DNA of 64,000 nt from Acanthosepion esculentum (taxonomy: Eukaryota; Mollusca; Cephalopoda; Sepiida; Sepiidae): assembly GCA_964036315.1 (NCBI GenBank), contig CAXIWW010000817.1:965501-1029500 (forward strand), read 5' to 3'. Below the pieces are notes generated by a model that did not search any database, was not told the origin of the DNA, and saw only the letters and a program-made list of their open reading frames with translations. The translations under genes and the position numbers were made by a program. How positions within the stretch are numbered: the stretch's first letter is position 1; every line of letters begins with the position of its first letter. Shown in pieces: positions 10,224 through 21,929 of this stretch.

Positions 10224-13200
10224 CACAATTTCTCCTGGCTTGTTGTGACAACTGCCTTACAACGAATCTCAGGCTGCAGCAAGCCCAATTCTCCTGGCTC
10301 ATTTTGTGAAAACAGCCTTACAAGCAATCTCAGGCTGCTACAATCCGAATACGCCTGGCTCTTTTGTGACACCTGCCTTACAAGCAATCTCAGGCTGCTA
10401 CGAGCCCATTTGTCCTGGCTTTTTGTGGAAAGTGCCTTACACGCAATCTTAGGATTCTACGAGCCGGTTCTCCTAGGAGATTTGTGAAAATTGCCTTACA
10501 AGCAATCTCATTCTTCTACAAGCCTACACCTGCTGGCACTTTTAAGACAACTGCCTTACAAGCAATCTCAAGCTGCAGTAAGCCCAATGTTCCTGTGTTT
10601 TTTGCCAATTGCCTTACAAAATAATAAGCCTATTTCTCAAGTCTCTTTTGTGGCGACTGTCTTACAAGCAGTCTCAGGCTGCTACAAAACGACATATCCT
10701 GGCTCTTTTGTGAAAACTGCCTTACAACAATCTCAGGCTAATACAAGCCTACACCTGCTGGCTTACAAAGGATCTCAGGTTGCTACAAGCCGATTTCTCC
10801 TGCCTCTATTCTGCCAACTGCCTTGCAAGCAATCTCAGGCTTCTACGAGCCGGGCTCTTCTATGACAACTGCCTTACAAGCAATCTCAAGCTGCTACGAG
10901 CCGATCTCCTGGCTCTTTTGTGCCAATTGCCTTACAAGCAATGTCAGGCAGCTCCGAGCCGACTTCTCTTGGCTCTCTTGTGTAAACTGCCTTACAAGCA
11001 ATCTCTACAAGCCGAATACGCCTGGCTCTTTTGTAGCAACTGCCTTACATGCAATCACAGCAGCAAGCCCAATTCTCTTGGATTTTTGTGCCAATTTCAT
11101 TACAAGCAATTCCACGCAGCTACGAGCCCGTTTCCCCTGGCTTTACACGCAATCTCAGGCTTCTACAAACTTACACCTGCTGACTCTTTTTTGACAACTC
11201 CCTTACAAGCAATCTCCCGCTGCTATCGGCCGACTTCTCCGGGCTATTTGTGAAAACTGTCTTACAAAGGATCTCAGGCTGCTACAAGCCGATTTCTCCT
11301 GCCTCTTTTGTGCCAACTTACTTCCAAGCAATCTCAGGCTGCTACGAGCCGACTACGCCTGGATCTTCTATGACAAATGCCTTACAAGCAATCTACGGCT
11401 GCAACAAATCGATATCCTGGCTCTTTCGTGACAACTGCCTTACAAGAAATCTCAGGATACTACAAGCTGACTACGCCTTTCTCTTTTGTGGCAACTGCTT
11501 TACAAGCAATCTCAGGCTGCAGCAAGCCCAATTCTCCTGGCTTTTTTTGCCAATTGCCTTACAAGTGATCCCAGGCTGGTACGAGCGTATTTCACCTGGC
11601 TCTTTTGTGGCAACTGCCTTACAAGCAATATCAGGCCTCTACAAGACGAATTCTCCTGGGTCTTTTGTGAGAACTGCCTTACAAGCAATCTCAGGATGCT
11701 ACGGGCCGACTACGCCTGGCTCATCTATGACAAGTGGCTTACAAGCAAACTCAGGCTGCTACAAGCTGATTTCTCCTGGCTCTTTTTTGGCAACTGCCTT
11801 ACAAATAATTTCAGGCTGCTACGAGCCGACTTTTCTTGGTTCGTTTGTGAAAACTGCCTTACAAGCCATCTCAGCCTGCAGCAACCCCAACTCTTTTGGC
11901 TTTTTGTGCCAATTGGCTTACAAGCAATCCCAGGCACCTACGAGCCGATTTCTCCTGGCTCTTTTGTGGCAACTGTCTTACAAGCAAACTCAGGCTGCTA
12001 CAAGACGAATTCTCCTTGCTCTTTTGTGAAAACTGCCTTACAAGAAATGTCAGACTGCTACAAAACGACATCTCCTGTCTCTTTTGTGAAAACTGCCTTA
12101 CAAGCAATCTCAGGCAGCAGCAATCCCAATTCTCCTGGCTTTTTGTGTCAATTGCCTTACAAGCAATCCCAGGCGGCCACGAGCCGATTTCTCCTGGCTC
12201 TTTTGTGGCAACTGCATTACAAGCAATCTCAGGCTACTACAAGCCGAATTCTCCTGGCTCTCTTGAGACAACTGCCTTACAACCAAATCAGGATGCTACG
12301 AGCCGACTTCTCATGGCTCTTTTGTGAAAACTGCCTTACAAGCAATCTCAGCCTGTAACAAGATGAATACGCCTGTCTCTTTTGTGAAACTGCCTTGCAA
12401 GCAATCTCAGGCCGCTACAAATCGACATCTACTGTCTCCTTTGTGTGAACTGTCTTACAAGTAATATCAGGCTGCCGCTAGGCCAATTACTTTTTGTGCC
12501 AATTGCCTTAAAAAAGCAATCCCAGGTGGCTACGTGAGGATTTCTCCTGGCTGTTTTGTGGTAACTGCCTTATAAGCAATCTCAAGCTGATAATCCTGGC
12601 TCTATTGTGACAACTGCCTGAAAAGCAATCACAGGCTGCAGCAATCCCACTTCTCCTGGCTTTTTGTGCCAATTTCCTTACAAGCAATCCCAGGGGGGCT
12701 AAGAGCCGATTTCTCCTGGCTCTTTTGTTACAACTGCCTTAAAAGCAATGTCAGGCGGCTACGATCCGACTTCTCTTAGCTATTTTGTGAAAACTGCCTT
12801 TCAAGAAATCTCAGGCAGCTACAAGCCGAATTCGCCTGTCTCTTTTGTGAAACTGCCTTACAAGCAATCACGGGCTGCTACGAGCCAATTTCTCCTGGCT
12901 CTTTTCTGGCAACTGCCTTACAAGAATTCTCCGGCTACTACAAGCCGAATTTTCCTGGCTCTTTTGTGACACCTGCCTTACAAGCAATCTCAAGCTGCAG
13001 CAATATGAATTCTCCTGGCTTTCTATGCGAATTGCCTTACAAGCAATCTCAGGCTGCTAAGGCCGAATACGCCTGGCTCTTTTGTGACAACTGCATTACA
13101 AGCAATCACAGGCTGCCGTCAGCACAATTCTCCTGACATTTTGTGCCAATTGCCTTAAAAGCAATCCCAGGCGGCTACGTGCCGATTACTCCTGGGCTTT

Positions 13201-15900
13201 TGTGGTAACTGCCTTACAAGCAATCTCAGGCTGCTACAAGCCGAATTCTCCGGGCTCTATTGTGACAACTGCTTTACAAGCAATCTCAGGCTGCAGCAAT
13301 CCCAATTCTCTTGGGGGGTTTCCAATTGCCTTAGAAGCAATGCCAGGCGGCTACGACCCGATTTCTCCTGGCTCTTTTGTGGCAACTTCCTTACAAGCAT
13401 GGCAGGCTGCTACGAGCCCATTTCTCCTGGCTCATTTGTGGCATCAGGCGGAGATTTCGTGTAAGGCAATTTTCAGAAAAAAAACAAAAGAAGTCGGCTC
13501 GTAGCCGCCTGGGATTGCTTGTAAGGCAATTGGCACACAAAAGAGCCATGAGAAGTCGGCTCGTAGCATCCTGATTTTTCTTGTAAGGCAGTTGTCTCAA
13601 GAGAGCCAGGAGAATTCGGCTTGTAGCAGCCTGAGAATGCTTGTAAGGCATATGCCACAATTGAGCCAGGAGAAATCGGCTCGTACCAGCCTGGGATTAC
13701 AAGCAATCTCAGGTTGCCACTAGTCCAATTCTCCTGACTTTTTGTGCCAATTGCTTACAAGAAATCCTAGGCTGCTACGTGCCGATTCCTCGTGGCTCAT
13801 TTGTGGCATCTGCCTTACAAGCAATCACAGGCTGCCGTCAGCACAATTCTCCTGACATTTTGTGCCAATTGCCTTAAAAGCAATCCCAGGCGTCTACGTG
13901 CCGATTACTCCTGGGCTTTTGTGGTAACTGCCTTACAAGCATTCTCAGGCTGCTATAAGCCCAATTCTCCTGGCTTTTGGGGCCAATTGTCTTACAATCC
14001 ATCCCTGGCGGCTACGAGACGATTTCTCCTGGCTCTTTTGCAGCAACTGCCTTACAAGCAATCTCAGTCTGCAACAAGCCGCATTCTCCTGGCTCTTTTG
14101 TGAAAACTGCCTTACAAGCAATGTGAGACTGCTACGAGCCGACTTCTCTTGGCTCTTTTTTGAAACTGCCTTGCAATCAAACTGAGGCCGCTACAAATCG
14201 ACATCTTCTGGCTCTTTTGTGACAACTGCCTTACAAGCAATCTCAGGCTGGATCCAGCCATATTCTCCTGACTTTTTGTGCCAATTGTTTTAAATGCAAT
14301 CCCAGGCAGCCACGTGCCGTTTTCTCCTGGCTCTTCTGTGGTATCTGCCTTACAAGCAATCTCAGGCCGCTACAAATCGACATATCCTGGCATTTTGTGA
14401 CAACTGCCTTACAAGAAATCCCAGGCCGCTACGAAGCGATTTCTCCCGGCTCATTTTTGGCATCTGCCTTACAAGCATTCTCAGGCTGCAGCAATATGAA
14501 TTCTCCTGGCTTTTAGTGCGAATTGACTTACAAGCACTCCAAGGCGTCTACGAGCCGATTTCTCCTGGCCCTTTTGTGGCAACTGCATTACAAGAAATCT
14601 CAGGCTGCTACAAGCCGAATTCTCCTGGCGCTTTTGTGACAACTGACTTACAAGAAATGTCAGGCTGATACGAGCCGAATTCTCTTGGTTCTTTTGTGAA
14701 AACTGCCTTACAATAATATCAGGCCGCTACAAATCGACATATCCTGTCTCTTTTGTAACAACTGACTTAGAAGCAATCTCAGGCTGCCGCCGGGACAGTT
14801 CTCCTGATTTTCTATGCCAATTGCCTTAAAAGCAATCCCACTGCATTACAAGAAATCTCAGGATGCTACATGCCGATTTCTCCTTGCTCTTTTGTGGTAA
14901 CTGCCTTACAAGCATTCCCAGGCCGCTACTTGCCGAATTCTCCTAGTTCTATTGTGACAACTGCCTTACAAGCAATCTCAGGCTTCAGCAATCCCAATTC
15001 CCCTAGCATTTTGTGCCAATTGCCTTGCAAGCAATCCCAGGCGGCTACGAGCCGATTTCGCCTGGCTCATTTGTGGCAACTGCCTTACAAGCAATCTCAG
15101 GCTGCTGCAAGCCGAATTCTCCCGGCTCTTTTGTGCAAATTGCCTTACAATCAATCCCAGCCGTCTACGAGCCGACTTCTCTTGTCTCTTTTGTAAAAAC
15201 TGCCTTAAAATCAAACTCAGGCCACTACAAATCGACATATACTGCCTCTTTTGTGACAACTGCCTTACAAGCAATCTCAGGCTGACGCTAGTCCAATTCT
15301 CCTGATTTTTGTGCTAATTGCCTTACAACCAATCCCAGGCTACTACGAACCGATTTCCCTTGGCGCATTTGTGGCATCTGCCTTACAAGCATTCTCAGGC
15401 TGCAGCAATATGAATTCTACTGGCTTTTTGTGCAAATTGCCTTACAAGCAATCCCAGGCGGCTATGAGCCGAATTCTCGTGGCGCTTTTGTGACAACTGC
15501 CTTACAAGCAATCTCAGGCCGCTACAAATCGACATCTCCTGTCTCTTTTGTGACAACCGCCTTACAAGCAATCTCAGGCATCCGATAGTCCAATTCTCCT
15601 GATTTTTTGTGCAAATTGCCTTACAAGCAATCCCAGGCGGCTACGTGCCGATTTCTCCTGGCTCTTTTGTGATAACTGCCTTACAAGCAATCTCAGGCTG
15701 CTACAAGCCGAATACGCCTGGCTCTTTTGTGAAACTGCTTTGAAAGCAATCTCAGGCCACTACAAATCGACATCTCCTGTCTCTTTTGTGACAACTGCGT
15801 TACAAGCAATCTCAGGTTGTCGCCAGCACTGTTCTCGTGACTTTTTGTGCCAAGTGCCTTAAAAGCAATCCCAGGCGGCTACATCTCCTGTCTCTTTTGT
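10224..15900 (+). repeat. Satellite C, array 2 (60-bp monomer)
   Basis: About 95 copies of the same 60-bp monomer as the array at 3965-6298. The left part is a diverged duplicate of array 1: the block from about 10240 matches 4240 onward at an offset near 6,003, and 11,340-12,540 matches 4,800-6,060 at an offset near 6,536. About 530 bp of extra or rearranged monomers lies between (roughly 10,600-11,250). The right part (12,540-15,900) is more heterogeneous, with monomers of altered length and more variants such as CGGCTACGTGCCGAT and CGCTACAAATCGACATC. Open frames up to 290 codons are present in several frames at once and I do not consider them genes. One inverted patch interrupts the array at 13,445-13,697. 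Confidence 0.96.
13445..13697 (-). repeat. Inverted patch of about four satellite C monomers
   Basis: Within the forward C array, the text switches to the reverse complement of the monomer. TTGTAAGGCA, GAGCCAGGAGAA and TCGGCTCGTAGC replace TGCCTTACAA, TTCTCCTGGCTC and GCTACGAGCCGA. The left switch occurs around GTGGCATCAGG, where both orientations could share GCATCAGG. The right switch occurs at GGGATTACAAGC, sharing TTA. About 4.2 monomers are flipped, and forward monomers resume on both sides. Confidence 0.92.
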
Positions 15901-16131
15901 GAGACAGACCCAGAAAGTCCCTAGCAGATGACCACTCACCCAGGAGACAGAACCAGAAAGTCCCACGCAGACGACCCCCAGTCCCAGAAAGTTCCACGCA
16001 GACGACACCCCACCCAGGAGACAGTCCCAGAAAGTCCCACGCAGACGACCCCCAGTCCCAGAAAGTCCCACGCAGACGACCCCCCACCCAGGAGAGGGTC
16101 CCAGAAATTCCCACGCAGTCGAACCCCCACC

Positions 16132-16274
16132 CAGTAGACAGTCCCAGATACCCCACGCAGACAACCCCCACCCAGGAGACAGTCCCAGCAAGTCCCACGT
16201 AGTCGAACCCCCACCCAGTAGACAGTCCCAGATACCCCACGCAGACAACCCCCACCCAGGAGACAGTCCCAGAA
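16132..16274 (+). repeat. Satellite E local 84-bp duplication
   Basis: The variant CAGTAGACAGTCCCAGATAC followed by CCCACGCAGACAACCCC occurs twice, at 16132 and 16216, an offset of 84 bp (two monomers). It marks the poorly homogenised left edge of the E array, upstream of the 2.7-kb blocks. Confidence 0.8.
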
Positions 16275-16513
16275 AGTCCCACGCAGACGACCCTCACTCC
16301 CAGAAAGACCCACGCAGACGACCCCCAGTCACAGAAAGTCCCACGCAGACGACACCCACCCAGGAGACAGTCCCATAATGTCCCACGCAGACGATCCCAA
16401 TCCCAGGAAGTTTCATGCAGACGACCCCCCACCTAGGAGACAGTCGCAGATATCCCACGCAGACGACCCCCCACCCAGGAGACAGTCCCAGAAAGTCCCA
16501 CGCGGACGACACC

Positions 16514-19221
16514 CAGTCCCAGAAAGTCCCACGCAGACGAACCCCCACCCAGGAGAAAGTCCAAGAAAGTCCCACGGAGACGACACCCAGTCCCAGAAAG
16601 TCCCACGAAGACGACCCCCCACCCAGGAGACAGTACCAGAAGGAACCACGCAGACGACCCCCAGTCCGAGAAAGTCCCACGCAGACGAGTCACAGTCCCA
16701 GAAAGACCCAAACAGACGACCACCAACCCATCAGTGAGTCCCAGAAAGTCCCACGCAGACGACCCACAGTACCAGAAAGTCCCACGCAGACGACCCCACA
16801 CCCAGGAGAAAGTCCCAGAAAGTCATACGCAGACGACCCCGAGTCCCAGAAAGTCCCATGCAGACGACCCCCCACCCAAGAGAGAGTCCCAGAACGTCCC
16901 ACGCAGACGACCCCACCCAGGAGGCAGTCCCAGAAAGTCCCACGTTGACAACCCACTGTCCCAGAAAGTCCCACGCAGACGACCCCCAACCCAGGAGAGA
17001 GTCCCAGAAAGTCCCACGAAGACGACCCCCCAGACACGAGACAGTCCCAGAAAGTCTCACGCAGAAGACGCCCAGTCCAAGGAAGTCCCACGCAGACGAC
17101 CCCCCACCCAGGAGACAGTATCAGAAGGTCCCACGAAGACTTCCCCCAGTCCGAGAAAGTCCCACGCAGACGAGTCACAGTCCCAGAAAGACCCAAACAG
17201 ACGACCACCAACCCATCAGAGAGTCCCAGAAAGTCCCACGCAGACGACCCACAGTACCAGAAAGTCCCACGCAGAAGACCCCACACCCAGGAGACAGTCA
17301 CAGAAAGTCATACGCAGACGACCCCGAGTCCCAGAAAGTCCCATGCAGACGACCCCCACCCAGGAGACAGTCCCAGAACGTCCCACGCAGACGACCCTAC
17401 CCAGGAGGCAGTCCCAGAAAGTCCCACGTTGACAACCCACTGTCCCAGAAAGTCCCACGCAGACGACCCCCCACCCAGGAGAGAGTCCCAGAAAGTCCCA
17501 CGCAGACGACCCCCCACCCAGGAGACAATCCCAGAAAGTCCCATGCAGACGACACCCCACCCTGGATACAGTCCCAGAAAGTCCCATGCAGACGACCTCC
17601 AGTATCAGAAAGTCCAACGCAGAGGAACCCTCACCCAGGAGACAGTCCCAGAAAGTCCCATGCAGACGACCCACAGTACCAGAAAGTCCCACGCAGACGA
17701 CCCCTCACCCAGGAGACAGTCCCAGAACGTCCCACGCAGACGACACCCACCCAGGAGAGAGTCCCAGAAAGTCCCACGCAGACGACACCACACCCAGGAT
17801 ACAGTCCCAGAAAGTCCCATGCAGACGACCCCCAGTCCCAGAAAGTCCCACGCAGACGACCCACCAGACAGGAGACAGTCCCAGAAAGTCCCAAAGAGAC
17901 GACACCCACCCAGGAGACACTCCCAGAAAGTCCCACGCAGAAGACCCCCAGTCCAAGAAAGACCCACGCAGACGACCCCCACCCAGGAGCCAGTCCCAGA
18001 AAGTCCCACGCAGACGACCCGCAGACAGGAGAGTGTCCCAGCAAGTCCCACGTAGACGACCCCCATTCCCAGAATATCCCACGCAGACGAACACCCACCC
18101 AGGAGACAGTCCCAGTTAGTCCCACGCAGACAACCCCCAGCCCTGGGAAGTCCCATGCAGACGACCCCCAGCCAGGAGACAATCCCAGAAAGTCCCAAAC
18201 AGACGACCCCCACCCAGGAGACAGTCCCAGAAAGTCCCACGCAGACGACCCCAGTCACACAAAGTCAAACGCAGACGACCCCGCACCCAGGAGACAGTCC
18301 CAGAAAGTCACACGCAGATGACCCCCAGTCCCAGAAAGTCCCACGCAGACGGCCCCCAGTCCCAGAAAGTCACATGCAGAGGACCCCCCACCCAGGTGAC
18401 AGTCCCAGAAAGTCCCACGCAGACGACCCACAGTCCCAGAAACTCCCACGCAGACGACCACCAGTCCCAGAAAAACCCACGCAGACGACCCCCCACCCAG
18501 GAGACAGACCCAGAAAGTCCCACGCAGACGACCCCCCACCCAGGAGACAGTCCCAGTTAGTCCCACGAAGACGACCCCCAGTCCTAGGAAGTCCCATGCA
18601 GACGACCCCCAGCCAGGAGACAATCCCAGAAAGTCCCACGCAGACGACCCCCACACAGGAGACAGTCCCAGAAAGTCCCACGCAGAAGACCACCAGTCCC
18701 ACAAAGTCCCACGCAGACGAAACCGCACCCAGGAGACTGTCCCAGAAAGACCCACGCAGACGACCCCCAGTCCCAGAAAGTCCCACGCAGACGAGTCCCC
18801 ACCCAGGAAACAGTCCCAAAATGTCCCACGCAGACGACCCCCCACCCAGGAGAGAGTCCCAGAATGACCCACGCAGATGACCCCCAGTCCCATAAAGTCC
18901 CACGCAGACGACCCCCAATCCCACACCCAGGAGCCAGTCCCAGAAAGTCCCACGCAGACGACCCCCAGACAGGAGAGTGTCGCAGCAAGTCCCACGCAGA
19001 TGACCCCCAGTCCCAGAAAATCCCACGCAGACGAACACCCACCCAGGAGACAGTCCCAGAAAATCCCACGCAGAAGACTCCCCACCCAGGAGACAGTCCC
19101 AGAAAGTCCCACGCAGACGACCCCTCACCCAGGAGACAGTCCCAGAACGTCCCACGCAGACGACACCCACCCAGGAGAGAGTCCCAGAAAGTCCCACGCA
19201 GACGACACCACACCCAGGATA
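16514..19221 (+). repeat. Satellite E 2,708-bp higher-order repeat, block 1
   Basis: The block carries many private variants, among them GAACCCCCACCCAGGAG with AAAGTCCAAG, CAGAAGGAACCACGC, CCCAACCCATCAGTGAG, CCACGTTGACAACCCACTG and GCAGACAGGAGAGTGTCC. They recur in the same order exactly 2,708 bp downstream. In the 1,464-base stretch starting at 16858 I noticed only one difference from the next copy (AAGTCTCAC versus AAGTCCCAC, near 17,055 and 19,763). Confidence 0.93.
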
Positions 19222-21929
19222 CAGTCCCAGAAAGTCCCACGCAGACGAACCCCCACCCAGGAGAAAGTCCAAGAAAGTCCCACGGAGACGACACCCAGTC
19301 CCAGAAAGTCCCACGAAGACGACCCCCCACCCAGGAGACAGTACCAGAAGGAACCACGCAGACGACCCCCAGTCCGAGAAAGTCCCACGCAGACGAGTCA
19401 CAGTCCCAGAAAGACCCAAACAGACGACCACCAACCCATCAGTGAGTCCCAGAAAGTCCCACGCAGACGACCCACAGTACCAGAAAGTCCCACGCAGACG
19501 ACCCCACACCCAGGAGAAAGTCCCAGAAAGTCATACGCAGACGACCCCGAGTCCCAGAAAGTCCCATGCAGACGACCCCCCACCCAAGAGAGAGTCCCAG
19601 AACGTCCCACGCAGACGACCCCACCCAGGAGGCAGTCCCAGAAAGTCCCACGTTGACAACCCACTGTCCCAGAAAGTCCCACGCAGACGACCCCCAACCC
19701 AGGAGAGAGTCCCAGAAAGTCCCACGAAGACGACCCCCCAGACACGAGACAGTCCCAGAAAGTCCCACGCAGAAGACGCCCAGTCCAAGGAAGTCCCACG
19801 CAGACGACCCCCCACCCAGGAGACAGTATCAGAAGGTCCCACGAAGACTTCCCCCAGTCCGAGAAAGTCCCACGCAGACGAGTCACAGTCCCAGAAAGAC
19901 CCAAACAGACGACCACCAACCCATCAGAGAGTCCCAGAAAGTCCCACGCAGACGACCCACAGTACCAGAAAGTCCCACGCAGAAGACCCCACACCCAGGA
20001 GACAGTCACAGAAAGTCATACGCAGACGACCCCGAGTCCCAGAAAGTCCCATGCAGACGACCCCCACCCAGGAGACAGTCCCAGAACGTCCCACGCAGAC
20101 GACCCTACCCAGGAGGCAGTCCCAGAAAGTCCCACGTTGACAACCCACTGTCCCAGAAAGTCCCACGCAGACGACCCCCCACCCAGGAGAGAGTCCCAGA
20201 AAGTCCCACGCAGACGACCCCCCACCCAGGAGACAATCCCAGAAAGTCCCATGCAGACGACACCCCACCCTGGATACAGTCCCAGAAAGTCCCATGCAGA
20301 CGACCTCCAGTATCAGAAAGTCCAACGCAGAGGAACCCTCACCCAGGAGACAGTCCCAGAAAGTCCCATGCAGACGACCCACAGTACCAGAAAGTCCCAC
20401 GCAGACGACCCCTCACCCAGGAGACAGTCCCAGAACGTCCCACGCAGACGACACCCACCCAGGAGAGAGTCCCAGAAAGTCCCACGCAGACGACACCACA
20501 CCCAGGATACAGTCCCAGAAAGTCCCATGCAGACGACCCCCAGTCCCAGAAAGTCCCACGCAGACGACCCACCAGACAGGAGACAGTCCCAGAAAGTCCC
20601 AAAGAGACGACACCCACCCAGGAGACACTCCCAGAAAGTCCCACGCAGAAGACCCCCAGTCCAAGAAAGACCCACGCAGACGACCCCCACCCAGGAGCCA
20701 GTCCCAGAAAGTCCCACGCAGACGACCCGCAGACAGGAGAGTGTCCCAGCAAGTCCCACGTAGACGACCCCCATTCCCAGAATATCCCACGCAGACGAAC
20801 ACCCACCCAGGAGACAGTCCCAGTTAGTCCCACGCAGACAACCCCCAGCCCTGGGAAGTCCCATGCAGACGACCCCCAGCCAGGAGACAATCCCAGAAAG
20901 TCCCAAACAGACGACCCCCACCCAGGAGACAGTCCCAGAAAGTCCCACGCAGACGACCCCAGTCACACAAAGTCAAACGCAGACGACCCCGCACCCAGGA
21001 GACAGTCCCAGAAAGTCACACGCAGATGACCCCCAGTCCCAGAAAGTCCCACGCAGACGGCCCCCAGTCCCAGAAAGTCACATGCAGAGGACCCCCCACC
21101 CAGGTGACAGTCCCAGAAAGTCCCACGCAGACGACCCACAGTCCCAGAAACTCCCACGCAGACGACCACCAGTCCCAGAAAAACCCACGCAGACGACCCC
21201 CCACCCAGGAGACAGACCCAGAAAGTCCCACGCAGACGACCCCCCACCCAGGAGACAGTCCCAGTTAGTCCCACGAAGACGACCCCCAGTCCTAGGAAGT
21301 CCCATGCAGACGACCCCCAGCCAGGAGACAATCCCAGAAAGTCCCACGCAGACGACCCCCACACAGGAGACAGTCCCAGAAAGTCCCACGCAGAAGACCA
21401 CCAGTCCCACAAAGTCCCACGCAGACGAAACCGCACCCAGGAGACTGTCCCAGAAAGACCCACGCAGACGACCCCCAGTCCCAGAAAGTCCCACGCAGAC
21501 GAGTCCCCACCCAGGAAACAGTCCCAAAATGTCCCACGCAGACGACCCCCCACCCAGGAGAGAGTCCCAGAATGACCCACGCAGATGACCCCCAGTCCCA
21601 TAAAGTCCCACGCAGACGACCCCCAATCCCACACCCAGGAGCCAGTCCCAGAAAGTCCCACGCAGACGACCCCCAGACAGGAGAGTGTCGCAGCAAGTCC
21701 CACGCAGATGACCCCCAGTCCCAGAAAATCCCACGCAGACGAACACCCACCCAGGAGACAGTCCCAGAAAATCCCACGCAGAAGACTCCCCACCCAGGAG
21801 ACAGTCCCAGAAAGTCCCACGCAGACGACCCCTCACCCAGGAGACAGTCCCAGAACGTCCCACGCAGACGACACCCACCCAGGAGAGAGTCCCAGAAAGT
21901 CCCACGCAGACGACACCACACCCAGGATA
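19222..21929 (+). repeat. Satellite E 2,708-bp higher-order repeat, block 2
   Basis: Second copy of the 2,708-bp block, directly adjacent to block 1. It matches block 3 as far as about 23,307. Confidence 0.93.

Noticed and set aside
11486..12358. 290-codon forward open frame in satellite C
   Set aside because: The 60-bp monomer has no stop in any forward frame, so three different peptide repeats coexist. No frame is preferred.
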